Assembly: GCA_023614405.1 (NCBI GenBank)
Contig: CM042697.1
Span: 298,802,954-298,866,953 of the forward strand
Source: Avena insularis
Taxonomy: Eukaryota; Streptophyta; Magnoliopsida; Poales; Poaceae
Direction of reading: 5' to 3'
Length of the DNA stretch: 64,000 nucleotides
Shown here: positions 23,018-35,900 of the stretch, piece after piece
How the letters are laid out: each line of letters begins with the position of its first letter
How positions within the stretch are numbered: the stretch's first letter is position 1
Program-made: the position numbers and the translations under genes
Notes under the pieces: generated by a model
Seen by the model: the letters and a program-made list of their open reading frames with translations, nothing else
Databases searched by the model: none
Told to the model about the DNA's origin: nothing

Positions 23018-24870
23018 TATTGGAGATATGCCCTAGAGGCAGTAATAAAAGTAGTTATTATTATATATTTGTGTTTATGATAAATATTTACATTCATGCT
23101 ATAATTGTATTAACCGGAAACATTAATACTTGTGTGATTTGTAAACTTGTTAGAGTCCCTAGTATAGCCAATTTATAATACTAGCTTGTTGGTTGATTGA
23201 TGATCATGGTTTCCTGATCATAAACATTGAGATGTTATTAACAACCAGATCATATCATTAGGAGAATGGTGTGATGCACATACTCCTATAGATAAACATA
23301 GCATAAAGATCATGTCATTTCAATAGTTTGTTTGCTATAAGCTTTCATATACATAGTAACCTAATTCCTTCGACCATGAGATCATGCTAATCACCATCAC
23401 CGGATGGATGCTTTGATGACATTAAACACCACTTCGTAATTGGGTGGTTATAAAGGTGGCATTGAGTGTTCGGAAAGTATGCGTTGAGGCACATGGATCA
23501 AGAGTGGGATTTGTCCATCCATATGACGGATAAATATACTCTAGGCCCTCTCGGTGGAATTTCATCGAATTAGCTTGCAAACATGTGAATGACTCACAAG
23601 GGATCACATATCACAGGAACGAGTAAAGAGTACTTATCAATAACGAGGTTGAATTAGGTATGCAGAGATACCGACGATTAGACCTTGGATAAGTAAAATA
23701 TATTGAGAAAAATGAAAACTGGTATCATATGTATATGGTTCATTCGATCACAAAGTAATCATATAATATGTGGGAGCCATATGAATTTCCAGATTCCTCT
23801 ATTGGTTATTGATTGGAGAAGAGTCTCGGTCATGTCTGCATAGTTCACGAACCATAGGGAGACACACTTAAGGATTAAATGTTGTTAAGTAGATATGGAA
23901 TGTGAGTGAGAAGAACGAATGTTGTTAGGAGTCTTAGATATGATCCGGGATATCATGACGAGATCCAGAATGGTCTGGTGAATAAGATTCATATAAGGAA
24001 AGTCCAATTCCGGAGTTCAGCAATGATTCCGGTGTTTTCACTTGAATGATCTAGAAGGGTCTAGAAGGTTCACCGAACCAGAAGGGGAACGGTACATGAA
24101 TGTGTCATGACTAAGTGGAATGATTGCATCATGTCCTATGTCACTTGGTTGGGCGTTTAAAAATAAGAAATCAAACTCCAAAATTGAAAGTCAAAAGGCA
24201 AGTATGAATAGTCAAACTGGGACAATGGTTCCTGGTGGAGGGAGGAGAGGAAACATCCTCTCCCTCCACCGCGCTTGCCAAGGACAGGGAGTTGGGGGAG
24301 GAACGGCCTCCCCTCCCCTATCTGCCCCTCCCTCTCATAAATAGAGGGGAGGGGCTGCCCCAAGACCTACACCAAAAACCCTATCCCACTAGTTGTCGCC
24401 ACCACCGCCCTAACCGCCACGGACCCCACCTCATCTTCTTCGGCCTGTAAACCCTAGACGCTAAGGAAACCCTCTACTCCACCTACCCGCTCCGGCTTAA
24501 GGCAAAGCCCTGCGGGATCTCCCCACTAATCTCCGACACCACACCGGCGTGCTGCCGGAATCGTGAGGAGAGAGCTACAACCTCCACTGCCTGCTAGAAC
24601 AAGGGAGAGGAAGGTCTTAATCGAGTACTGAACGTATGAACGACTGTGGGAGCGCTGCTGGAACGCGACACCAGAAGTATCATCTACACGATCTTGAGAC
24701 CGGAAAGTGAACGACTACATCACCCACGAGAATCTGCTCTAGTTAACCGCTTTGGAATCTTAGAGGGTGAGTACTCTATCGACTCGTTGCTACAATCTAG
24801 TAGATAGATCTTGGCTTGTGTGTGTTCATGCGGTAGAATTTTTTTGTTTTCCATGCTACGAACCCCTACA
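23018..24870 (+). repeat. copia B 3' LTR (1853 bp)
   Basis: Begins TATTGGAGATATGCCC, where the expected TG has become TA, and ends CCCCTACA at 24870, followed by gtatc. It keeps the TATA-like CATAAATAGAGG at 24336-24347 that the 5' LTR has lost. Confidence 0.95.
24336..24347 (+). promoter_or_regulatory. TATA-like box in copia B 3' LTR
   Basis: CATAAATAGAGG in a C/T-rich context, at the position where LTRs of this group carry their TATA box. Absent from the 5' LTR. Confidence 0.55.
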
Positions 24871-25185
24871 GTATCGGCACCACATGAGTTGGCCAAGGAT
24901 TAGAACAAGATGACCTTTAACGGTACTACACAAAGACCAGATGTAAATCCCTTGATTTATAACTCAATTTTCTCACTCAATCATGGTGGCAATCTCTTTT
25001 TGCTATATTTGATTGATGATCATCTATCTATATATATACGTTAACTAACTAGACCATGTTTAGGTGGTGGTGATTGAAGTATATGCACTTTTATGCTAAT
25101 TTATATTCTATTATAATATTTTTATTTTTATTTAAGAGCTTATATGGACTCTAGAGATAGTAATATAGTCTAGTATTATATGTAT
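24871..25185 (+). repeat. tandem repeat, unit 3
   Basis: Starts GGCACCACATGAGTTGG (compare 15520) and runs through ACAAAGACCAGATG, CTCACTCAATCATGG, TTAGGTGGTGGTGATT and CACTTTTATGCTAATTTAT to a tail like that of unit 2. It is the only unit with head, body and tail. Confidence 0.7.
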
Positions 25186-25500
25186 GAGACTATTCTAAGT
25201 TACTTGGTCTTGGGGGGTAACTTAGACTAGTAAAAATGCATACAATACTAGTCCAAGTTACTCTACCAATACTAAGAGCGTCTAGATACGTTCGTTTCGC
25301 AAAAGATATAACATCTTATATTTTGAAATTGAGGGAGTTCTAGCTAGACTACTCATAATGGGAGTGTCATAGCTAATATCATGTAATATATGTTGTCAAC
25401 ATGGCTGCATCATACAACTAATAATACTCCCGAAATGACTAGCCTAGTAAAATATAATAGTATGTATAGAGTGTAATTTTTTATTAAGAGAAGCAGCAAT
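25186..25500. repeat. degraded MITE sequences
   Basis: The segment holds a Stowaway-like 3' end (CATCTTATATTTTGAAATTG then AGGGAGT near 25310-25340) and stretches such as GAGACTATTCTAAGTTACTTGG and CTACTCATAATGGGAGTGTC that resemble common Triticeae MITEs. No complete pair of terminal inverted repeats is visible. Confidence 0.4.
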
Positions 25501-27168
25501 GTTATCCCTGGATATATAAAGCATAATTAAGCTTTGTATGATACCCATTTACTATATATATGTACTATAACCATCTTAATATGATCTGGAAGTCTATCGT
25601 GTACCTGGTGTTTGATTGCTTAATTCATTACCTCACTAGCTACTATACATGATGCACATATAGATTCTATTGCCAGTTTGATTTTTTTAGTTTGCTCATG
25701 ATTGAAGCAATTTCATGATTTTCTTAACTTAAACGATGGCAATTTCTATGAGAAATACAATGTTTGATTACTAAGAAACATGATACATTGTGCACATGTT
25801 CTGACTCGTGTGTGCTGGATTTCATCTATACATATTCAGATGATGTAGTTAGTTTAATATCAGCCACTAGATGGTTCAATTGGTTATGAGTCCTTTGCAT
25901 TTTTAGTTGACTTGTGATTGCAACAATGAAATATTCTATCATGGTTCCGATCGTTATAATATGGATAACAGAGCTCGTACACCTTTACTTGACATTATAT
26001 ATATTGGATATCTATTTCCAAATAATCTGGCAGTTTATATGATGCACATAGCATATGATTGCTCCATTTTCTAGCTACCTACTCTACATGGTGCACAAAG
26101 TTCTTCTATCAAAAGAATGTCACATTCTGCTTAATTTGATCTGCCACTTCATACTAGCCATACATTGTTTAAATACTTCATTGACCTTGCAAACTGCACA
26201 ATGTATCATTTGCTTGTTTCTCTACTCGATTTTCTTAGTTGCCTTGTTATATGTACAATGATACTGTCAACAATTTGAAATCAAGTAGTTGTAGGCATTA
26301 CAAATAAGGTTTGTGCTACTTTTTGGCTACATCCAACTATTGTTTTGGTAAAAAATGACTCATGTTTTATTTCTCTTCTTTTTTCTATTTGTTGGCCCGA
26401 CGATCAAAATATTTGAATGATCTAGCTACTGAAAAGCACAGTGGTTGATATATTGTTTCTCTAAAATGATGTCGGTAGTCTATTTAAGACACACACTTGA
26501 TCTATTGCTTTTTTTCTAAGGTACTCATAGTTTGCTGATGATTAAAACAATGCCACCTTCTATGGTTGGATGTCCAACCATAAGTTCTTGAACTGCACAC
26601 TAATCTAGCTTGTTCATACTATATCCCATTTTTAAACGCTATTTTATATTATAGGTTAATGTTTGTTGTCTTGACCAGTTCTAAGCAGCTCAAGGAATCT
26701 CACGCACCTATTTTTGTTATATTTTCTATATTTCTGTTATGCAGTGATATGATTAGTTTATGAGAGAAAGAGTCTAGTTGCTTTATTCACTACATTCATT
26801 GCCACACTAATTTAGTTAGAATGCATGAGACACACATGTTGATTGCTTGATTTATTATATAGGGACAATGTCGATTTTGGAATTCCTTGACAACAAATAT
26901 GGTGTTTTTTCGCCTATATTGCTGCTTTAACTTAATAAGTCTTAGTTTCAGCCTGCAAATAATTTGTAGCGTTTTTCCATAGAGCGGCTATGATACTGGC
27001 ATATGCTCGCATCCATCCAGGATGTCAACTATTCCTGTTATTCCGGAAATAGATGTATGAGGCACATAATTGATTATTCCTATCCAATGATGCATTAGAA
27101 TTATTTTACATATAGGATGGCTGCCAATTAGTTATTATGTTGTGCTGAATTGTTTTTCTTTGTTTCAG
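25501..27168 (+). other. AT-rich intron-like DNA with degenerate internal repetition
   Basis: No coding segment longer than a short exon is seen. Loosely repeated phrases recur several times (a GATGCACATA or GGTGCACAAAG phrase, then ATTGAAGCAATTTCATG-like phrases), suggesting an old tandem origin. It ends at the acceptor of the candidate exon at 27169. Confidence 0.35.
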
Positions 27169-27222
27169 GCTGCACAACAAGCTATGGAGGCAGAAGGGGG
27201 GACTCCTACATTCAGCATTGAG
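27169..27222 (+). other. candidate internal exon, 54 bp
   Basis: The acceptor TTTGTTTCAG precedes and GTAATTTT follows 18 codons in phase 0: AAQQAMEAEGGTPTFSIE. A short exon rich in Ala, Gln, Glu and Gly near the C-terminus would fit plant Ptta/En/Spm-type transposases, but the segment is too short to assign. The gene would be cut by gypsy D, which starts 67 bases downstream. Confidence 0.35.
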
Positions 27223-27288
27223 GTAATTTTACAAAGCAGCAAAGATAGTGGTTATTGCTTTCATCCACTGTGCCCAGTATTCTAGTTT

Positions 27289-28531
27289 TGTAACATTCCA
27301 AGATTTTAGAAATTAGGACCAAAAAAATTATTTTTACATGTCATTCATAAACATTGCATTGTATCCATGCAAAAAATTGCAAGAATTTAATTTGAAAACC
27401 GAAACACTAATAGAAATGTCCTAATTTATTCCTATAAGGAATTAAATAGGATTTATAAAATCCATTATACTTAGATTAACAACTATTTCTAAATATTACC
27501 TTAATATAATCTACTAAATATTAGAAAATTTTAGAAACAATTTTTGGCTCATCTGGAGTTAATATGAAAAGGTTATAAAAGAAATACTAAACAGGAAATA
27601 GAAGAAGGAAATAATAAAAAACTAAACCTAACTAACGAGCAGCCGCGGCAGCCCGGCCTAGCCCACATGCTCTCCCCTCCTCTCCCTTTCTCTGTCGCGC
27701 ACAGTCGCAGCCACGCAGTCCAGGAGTAGCCCAGTGAGCAGTGGACACGCAGCAGCCCGTGCCCCCTCACTCTGTGTCTCTCGCTGCGGCTGACAGAGGG
27801 ACCCACCAAGTTGTCTCCAACCTCCTGACAAAGAGACCCTAATGACCACGGGAGGAACTCCTGAAGCAATTTCCCCAAATCCGCGCGAGTCCATTCTGAT
27901 TTTGCCCCGCTCTACAAGCCACGCCCCTCCATATATTCCCCCTTCCTCTCTCTCGTGCTAATTTTTCGTGAATCATGAACCCTAGCCGCCGAACAAATCA
28001 ATTTCTATTTCGCCAGAGATCTAATTCTGACACCGCCATTACTGCCTCCAGGAGCTCGAGCTTCCCGTTGATACCATTCTTCTGCGTCCCTCTCTTCCTC
28101 CTATCCTATTCACCATCCTCTCTCGTGTCTCCTCATGCTTTTTCCCTTGCGCAAATCGCTGGAGCACCCCAGATTGCTCTTCGGAGCATCATCGTCATCA
28201 GTTGCCTACATCCGCATTTCACCATCTGACGACGAAGCCCGAGCTGATGCGGAGGACACCGAAGAACTCGTCGTGCTAAGACATGCATCGTCTACCACGC
28301 TATCATCTCGGAAAAGCACGAGATCATCAAGAAGGATCACCACCTGACGGCGCGCCACCGTAGGCTCCATTGTCGTCGACTACCAACCGACACCAGCTCA
28401 CCATCATCACAAGATACCATTCGATCCAATCTTGATGGTGTGAATTACAGAAATCTGAGCCAAGCCGTGAAACCAAAGCTGATCAGGGACTCAAGCCAAG
28501 CCGAAATCGGGCTACAGATCTACATCCATCA
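27289..28531 (+). repeat. gypsy D 5' LTR, truncated
   Basis: Starts TGTAACATTCCAAG, the usual start of this gypsy LTR type, and is homologous to 50517-51765. A CATATATTCC TATA-like motif lies at 27930, matching the 3' LTR near 51150. It is cut at 28531 by the copia LTR. The only large ORF-like stretches are overlapping GC-rich frames and are not genes. Confidence 0.75.
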
Positions 28532-29026
28532 TGTTGGGTCCGCAGGATAGAAAACAAAATTTTCCTATTATGGGAACTATATACACCACGATCCATCTAT
28601 CTAGATACAATCAATAGGTAGATATACATCCAGAATACATACCCTTGAAGACCGACAAAGCTTTACGAGTTACGAGTATGGACTCGTTCATGACGTAGTC
28701 GATCTCTTGCTGATCTCAAGATTGTGTGGAAGTACAGCATCACCGCAACTCAGTGGAGAATCCGTGATCGCACACACATCCGGGACCCCGACAACGTCCG
28801 TGACGTCACTCCAGCAGTTAAGCGGAGGCAGCAAATCCTTTCCCCAGAAAAAGCCACCGGAAACATGTATCTCGCTAAGCGAGACCATGGGGGAATAGTA
28901 CTAGAGGGGGAGAGAGATCCTTCACGAGGAGGTGTGATTGAGAGGAAGGGAGAGGGGAGCCTTTTATAGGAGGAGGGGGCACCCAAGGGCCATAGCCAGC
29001 GGCCAAGTTGGCTGCCCCCACCCCTT

Positions 29027-32000
29027 TGTATTGACCTCGTATTGGTTAATAACCTAATTCCATGTGATTAACATGCTGGTCCATGGATCAATAGCTAGCA
29101 CTCACAGTCGATGAAATATCATGTAAAACACAAGTCTTCATTATAAGAATCGAATAATACAGAGTATACATTATTACAACAGAAGTGATATAAATACGAC
29201 TTGGAGTCCCATCAATAACGCATGCTAGTTGAGTGAAGACCCATGATCCTAGCGCACCTTTGAATGATGATATCCAAATTCTACACATGAAACGTCCAGC
29301 CAAACGAGTTGGTCACTTTGAATGTATCGGCAAATTACACCATGAAGGAAAATACTTGACTATTTCTACATGCATAGGCTAACAAAAGGCTTGAGGTTTA
29401 TTTACATAAATCCAATTTTTTTCTTAAGTCAAGAAGAGAGAAAATATTTTATCATACTTTGTAAACATTTGATAAGTAATATATGGTCAAGTGGATCGCA
29501 CTAGATTCCACCAGGCTACCATCCCTCAACCTAACACATGGAATACACCATGCAACCCAAAATCCCATCTATGGACGATTCCACGACCATAGAATTTTAG
29601 AACAGTTCTTTAGAAAAGAGAGAGGAAATACTTTAGAGGGTCCATCCTTTAGATCCTCAAAGTTGTTCTATTCTGTGAACATGGCTGATCGATCAAGTTG
29701 ATACTCATGAGAGTTTGTACACTTTACCCACAATCCACGATCATGTCATTTTACAAACAAGACCATGACGAATATTTCCCTTAGTACCCCTCTATCGGTT
29801 CCACGGGAGCCAAAACTGTGGTACTTCGGTGACGTTTCCCACTAAGTACTAGGACAAGACAGAGCCCATATGTATTGTGGTTGCACTAGAAGCTTCTGAA
29901 TTCTGACACATGTCAGACTTCTTTGATCCTAGGCGGTGGAGGGAACAAGCAGAGCCAATACATAGGATACTTCCCTTTCAAGTATATCCAGACATACCAC
30001 TTCACCCAGAGAAAATCATAGTTTTATTTTGAAGTAGATTTGAGGAGAAAAACTTACGCTCATAAACAGAGCTCTTATACTTAGTAAAATTTCTGTCTTT
30101 CGAACCCCCATCGGTATTTGCATATATATAGCATAGCAAAAGCATAATACTTATAAAATTCATAAGAACTTATTAGGAATGCAAATATTCCTAAATATAA
30201 ATCTACTCATGGCAACTACAAAACATCATAGTACTTGTAAAATATTTCCTTTCTACTAAAACATCCTACACATGCATACTACTATTTTGAAGATCAAAAC
30301 ATGCATAGTAGCAAAACTGGGACAAAGATATGAACAAAGGTGTAACTTGCCTTATGTTAACAATATTCTTGATGATTGTGTTCCTCCGTAGCAATCGCAC
30401 TCTCCAAAAAAATCTAACGCGGGAACAAAGTAGTTCCAATCAAAAAAATTGCAAACATAGAAATACAACAATGATGATCACAAACATGCATGCTAATTTA
30501 ATATGACACAATGGTTATATTTAGTTCTCTGAATAGTATTAGATCATATGATGCATGTAGGAAATCATTTAATGCAATAGGGTATTTATTCTTAAATCCT
30601 GACGACCAAATAAGAGGTTTTAATAGTTCTATTGAAACTTCTGTCTTAAATGCCAAATTAAATTTGGTTGTGGGGTGTACTAGGTAGAGGACATTAATAT
30701 GAACCATTAGAAATTGGATTCATGTTAATCAGAGTTGTAGAATTTTTTTCTATGATTTAATTACTATTTAATAGAGTTTAAATCATTTAAAAACTTACTT
30801 CGTTAAAAATTAAATCTAAGACCAGATGTGTAATCTACACTAAATTCTGAATCCATGGACATATAATTTATAAATTTCCGATCTATAAATAATTTAATAT
30901 GAATTTATTACTCCAAAAGGATATAAACACTATTTAAATTATTTCCAGAAAACTATACAACACAAGTTAGATTTAATCAGATAACACGATTCTACGTACA
31001 ATTGTCTTCAATTTGATATAATATATGTAATTTTTTGATATAGTATGAATTTCTAATAAATTTTATAATTTAGATCTATAATATGCAATTTTAAATTCGA
31101 ACGGATTATTCTAGGAAATACTCCACTGACTGTGCAGGTTGACTTTGCATGCTGATTAGGCCTACATACTGACCTGACGACGTGGTAGTGACAAGACAGC
31201 TGACTGGGCCTACGACGTGGCATGTGCTGAGTGGATCTTGACCATCGGGATGAGATCCGGTGGCTAGGACGCAAAGTTGGCTCCATATGTGCTCAATTTT
31301 GGCTCATAATAGATAAAAAATAGATAAGTGTTAGAGAGAAAAATCTTAGATCAAATTGAAAAACATACAACATGAAAATTGTGGGAAATCATTAGATATA
31401 TATTCTCACTAGAGGAAATTGGATTTGAAGAAACGAGCGCGAGTGGATCTTGGATTTACATCATCATATCTGAAATATTGCGGTGCAAAATTCTCCGGCT
31501 GTGGTGGATTAAAGAAATGAGTTTTGTCGGGACTGAAATATTTCGACAAGATCTACAACTTTTGTGTTTTATCCAAAGTCAAACGACGATATCTAGATGG
31601 TAAGAAGCAAAATAAGATTCGTGCAGGTATAAATTCGGGATTTCAAGAGGGAAAAGTGATATGGACGTGGTTCCTCGGGTTTATATCGAGGTTTAACATG
31701 GTGGGGAGTTAGATCTTGGAGTAGGGAACAAGTAAAAACAAACGGAAGTCAATTCGGAGTTGTAGATTGAAAGATATAGGTGTTTGAATATAGATAGGTT
31801 TGAAAAACGAGTTTTCGCACGATTTTTTATGCAAATCTGGGGTCGATCCCTTCCTGCATGGTGTGCCTGACTGGTGTGGCTGGTTGGCTGGCCGGGTGGG
31901 CCGCTGGCTTGGGCCGACCCGTTTCAGATTTTTTCTTTTTCTATTTTTGGCATTTTTTCATATCTTCTGCATACGAACTCTCATTGACATGATTCTTGTT

Positions 32001-32240
32001 TCTATAAAAATCAGAATATCATCTTAGGAGATGTTTTTGCAAAATTTAGGTAGTTTATCATATGGTATTTTCAAACCTCTTAATAAATCCTTATAGGATC
32101 ATATGCAAAATTGAAACACTTTGATATAGGGATTTTTTTGTATTCAAGTTTTGAATGCTTGCTTGGATGAAATGCAATGCTCATGAAACATGAAAATGCA
32201 ATTTTTTTGAATTCCCAATTTTCAATATTGGGATGTTACA
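29027..32240 (-). mobile_element. solo gypsy LTR (3214 bp)
   Basis: Plus strand begins TGTATTGACC and ends GGGATGTTACA, so on the minus strand it starts TGTAACATCCC like other gypsy LTRs here. Flanks ccctt (29022-29026) and acctt (32241-32245) form a 5-bp TSD with one mismatch, and the copia LTR sequence is continuous when it is removed. No primer site, polypurine tract or coding domain is visible inside, so it is read as a solo LTR. Largely AT-rich, no genes. Confidence 0.75.
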
Positions 32241-33930
32241 ACCTTCCTCTATTCATGTAAGTGGAGCTCCCACTCACAAAATGACTCTCCATTTCCACCA
32301 CTCAAAATCCCACTCAAAATCCATTAAATTCCCACCAAATTTAATGTAATCTCTCTTTAAATAAAACTCTTTTATTTATTTATTCAGAATTTTATAAATT
32401 ACATTAATTAACAAACATTCACATAAAACCCCTTGCTGATTTTCAATTTCACATGCAGAACCAATTTCAGCAATTTCAGCAATTTCACCCGAAACAATTC
32501 CGGTCTCCATTGAAATAATTCCAGTGCTTCGATATTTTTTTTCTGACAACTCATTTGCTCCAAATGGTGTCAATATCCCTTAAGTGTGTCACCCTACGGT
32601 TTGCGAATAATGCAGACATGATCGAGACCCCTCTCCGATCAATAATCAGTAGCAGGAACTGGAGATCCGTACTGACTCCGACACATTCAACTATGAATTC
32701 TTGTGATCGTGAGAACATTGACATTGCAACTAAATCCTTTTGTATCGCGATATTTTACATGTACGAGATTCTATCATCGATATCCCATACCTAGTTTGAT
32801 CTTTTTATTGACATGTACTCTTTTCTCGTTCCCGTGATATAACATTCTAGTGATCTCCATCACTTTCTTGCCGATGTCAAGATCATGTAGAAGTCCGACA
32901 GCCCCGCAACTTAGCAGAGCATCCGTGATCACACACACGTCCGAAACTCCGACAACCTCGCCCTCTCTCTAGCAAAGCAGCGGAAGCAGCAAATCCTTGC
33001 TCCTGAAAAAGCCACTGGGAACATGTATCTCACTGATCTGAGACGATGGGAAAACTCTAGAGGGGGAGAGAGATCCTTCGCAAGGAGGTGTGATATGAGA
33101 GGAGTAGAGGGGGGACTTTTATAGGGAGAAGGGAGGCATCCAACGGGAATGGCATGGTGGCCATTGGTGGCTGCCCCCACCTCTTCCACATTCATGTGGG
33201 TGGAGCTCCCACTAAAAAAAAGCCTCCACTCACATAAACATGCTTACACTCAAAAATACATTCACATCCATTAAATTCCCACCAAATCTAATGCAAGCTT
33301 TCATTTAATAAAACTCTAACCAATTTCAGCAATTTCATCCGAAACAATTTTGGTTTCCATTGAAATAATTCCAGCGCTTTCTTTTTGTTTCTCTGGCATC
33401 TTATTTGCTCCAAATGGTGTCGGTATACCTTAAGTGTGTCACCCTATAGTTAGCAAAATATGAAGACATGATCGAGACCCCTCTCCGATCAATAATCAGT
33501 ACCGGGACCTGGAGATCTGTACTAAATCCTACACATTCAACGATGACTTCTTGTGATCATGTGAACCTTTACATTGCAACTAAATCCTTTCGTCTCATGA
33601 TTTTTTACATGTCCGAGATTCGATCATTGGTATCCCATACCTAGTTTGATGTTGTTACTAACATGTACTCTTTTCTCGTTCCTGTGATATAACATTCTTG
33701 TGCTCTCCATCACTTGCTTGCAAGCTATATCAATGTGATATCACCAAGAGGGCCCAGAGTATATCTCTCCGTCATTTGGATGGACAAATCCCACTCTTGA
33801 GCCATGAGCCTCTACATAACATTATCGGAGTATCTGAACCCACCTTTATAGTCACCCAGTTACGGTGTGATGTTTGATCTTATCAAGCTACTCTTCATAT
33901 GTTAGTGATTAACATGATCTCATGGTCTAA

Positions 33931-35900
33931 GAGCATCCCCACTCGTTGGGCGATCCCAGGGTGAAATCCAGACCAATTTTTGGCCGGAAAAACGTTGTTT
34001 TCGGCCTAGGAACGCCGAGTTTCCCACTCGCATTCCTAGGCCGAGTTCCCGCATTCGGCTAAAATTTAACAAATTTCAGCAAATTTAGGCGGATTTCATT
34101 GATTATGGGTGAATATAGGAGGATTACATCGTGTTTGGGCGAACACCCAAATTTAGGCTAGATAATAAACTAAAAACATAAAAAAAAGTTGTCGATGCAG
34201 TCGGCAAAGACGCCGCTGCTTCTACATGCAGAGGTTGCCGTAGAAGGAGGTGTAGCCGGGATCGGCCTTGCCATCGTCTTCGCCACCATCGTCGTCATTG
34301 CTCGGCGGCTGAGCGGGCGAGAGCTCCCCTGGCCGGCATCGCCGCACCTCCAGGGCTGGTAGGAGGGGCCGTCCTCCTCGTCGTCATCGAGAACGAAGAG
34401 CGGGGCGCCCTGGTAGGCGAGCGCGTGCCCGGACCACGCCTACCGCTCGGACTCCTCCTGCAGGTGCTGGACACGGAGGCGCTCCTGCTCCTCCCATTCC
34501 GACCTGGACCAGGCCAGGATGTCCAGCAACGACGGCTCCACCGGCGGCTGCGGCGCCGAGTCCCGAAGCGACTGCTCCATCGCCATATTTATGGCGAAGG
34601 CATCCTCGCCGGAGGGTGCCGACCAGTCAGCCGGCTCCGGCTTCGGCTGGCGAAGGTGAAGGCGGACAGTGGGAGGCGACTATGCCGGCACGCGGGGCTC
34701 TTTGATTACGATGCCCCACGAGCGTGTCCGCAGCGGCGAGCAGACCGGCGAGACCGCCTCGCGCTTGACTGGGTGCAGCGTCGGCGAAGGCAGAGGAATA
34801 GGCATGGAGCCCGACGAGTGGGAGGCCGAGGCGGAGAAGGAGGAGCTCATGCTGGCCATCCTCCTCGGGAGCTAGTTGGCTGGAGGGCGCCGCCCCAACC
34901 TGGACGCGGGCATGGTGTGCGCGAGAAGCCGAGACGCGGAGTGTTCCCGGCATGGATGTGTTGTAGCACCGCCATGAGCGTCCGGCCTGGCGCGCTCCAC
35001 CAAAGCCGATGACCCGCCGCGTTGTTACGCTTCAGCGGCGAGTCGAGCGGCCCCTCGTGGCGGGCGAGTTCCTAGACACGGCATCGGTGAAGAATGCCTC
35101 CCAGTAGAGGAGGTTGTCGGGGCTCTCGACGTTAGAGGGGTCATCCATGGCCGCGATGAAGGCCTAGATCTCGTCGGGGAGCTCATCACGTGTCGGCGCC
35201 AGCGGGATTGGGATGCCGCCGGTTCTAAGCTTCCAACCCAGCGGGTTCCGCATGTCAGGCAAGGCCATATAGCCGGCGTCTTAGAGCATTCGCACCTCCC
35301 ACAGCTGGAGCGTGTGACGGTTGAAGCTGTTCACCGCCACGCCGTCGCCGGGAAAAAGTTCGGCCAAGGGAAAGTGGGGGGCAGAGCGGTGAGTTCGCCG
35401 AAGTTGGGGGCTAGGGAGCTGTGAGAGAGTGTGAGGAGCTCCGGCGAGGGGTATGGCTTTTATAGGCCGAGATAGGCGGCGAGGGCGGAGGGGTGTAGCG
35501 GCGAGGGCGGGAAAAGGGGAAACGACGGAAAGTAATTGCCTGCCAGTCCGTCGGAGTATCCGAGGGGGTGGCGCTGGCGCGGCACTAGGGCGACGCATGG
35601 CCGATGCAACGGGCAGTTATTGCCCAGCGGTCACCGCGTGGTTCCGAGGAGTACGACGACTCGTCTTCCGTGGCCGACTGGGTGGGTCCACACTCCGCTT
35701 CCTTTTTTAGCCAATCTTGCTTCGTCCGGCGTTCCCATGGCGTTACCGGGATCCTTGGAATGGCCAGGTAAGTTAGGACCAAACTTCACCCAAATCCGGT
35801 CGAAAAGAGGTTCCTGGGAAAGCGACTGAGCCGTTTTTCAGCGTCCGAACCTAATTTTCGGCCTGGGAACGGCATCCTGGGTAGCTGAGTGGAGATGATC
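33931..35900 (-). mobile_element. Harbinger-type DNA element (1970 bp)
   Basis: The ends are imperfect terminal inverted repeats: GAGCATCCCCACTC on the left, GATCATCTCCACTC on the right read inversely. The 3-bp sequence taa flanks both sides (33928-33930, 35901-35903), as for PIF/Harbinger insertions. The copia LTR supplies the empty site GGTCTAAGGA at the same position in copia A. GC content is visibly higher than its host. It contains a degenerate gene on the minus strand. No DDE transposase is seen, so it is probably non-autonomous. Confidence 0.75.
34222..35400 (-). pseudogene. repeated Triticeae protein of unknown function, carried by the Harbinger-type element
   Basis: Minus-strand reading gives NSFNRHTLQLWEVRML, MALPDMRNPLGWKLRTGG, SPDNLLYWEAFFTDAV, a Ser-rich region with PVKREAVSP and GIVIKEPR, PKPEPADW, a helical SLLDILAWSRSEWEEQERL segment, FVLDDDEED and an acidic Gly-rich end YTSFYGNLCM before the stop at 34222-34224. 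I recognise this as a protein found many times in wheat genomes with no known function. Gln codons have become stops near 35281 (TAA) and 35167 (TAG), and frame changes occur in the Ser-rich part. The start is uncertain. Confidence 0.6.

Larger units (their letters stand above)
16000..24870 (+). mobile_element. copia B: second full-length Angela/BARE/WIS-like element
   Basis: About 8.87 kb with two LTRs (TGTTGGAGATATGCCC...CCCCTACA), a Met primer site, a complete gag-pol order and the same polypurine tract as copia A. The 5-bp flanks gtgtc (15995-15999) and gtatc (24871-24875) form a TSD with one mismatch. It is related to copia A throughout the coding region but has different LTRs, so the two belong to sister families rather than being copies of each other. 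Multiple frameshifts and stops inactivate it. It split a tandem repeat. Confidence 0.95.

Noticed and set aside
25186..25500. A complete MITE
   Set aside because: MITE-like phrases are present but no pair of terminal inverted repeats with TSD could be matched.
28707..28986. Overlapping ORFs of 63-81 codons on both strands
   Set aside because: They fall inside the inverted copia LTR and have counterparts in the other LTR copies (3331-3675, 10039-10383); LTR sequence, not genes.
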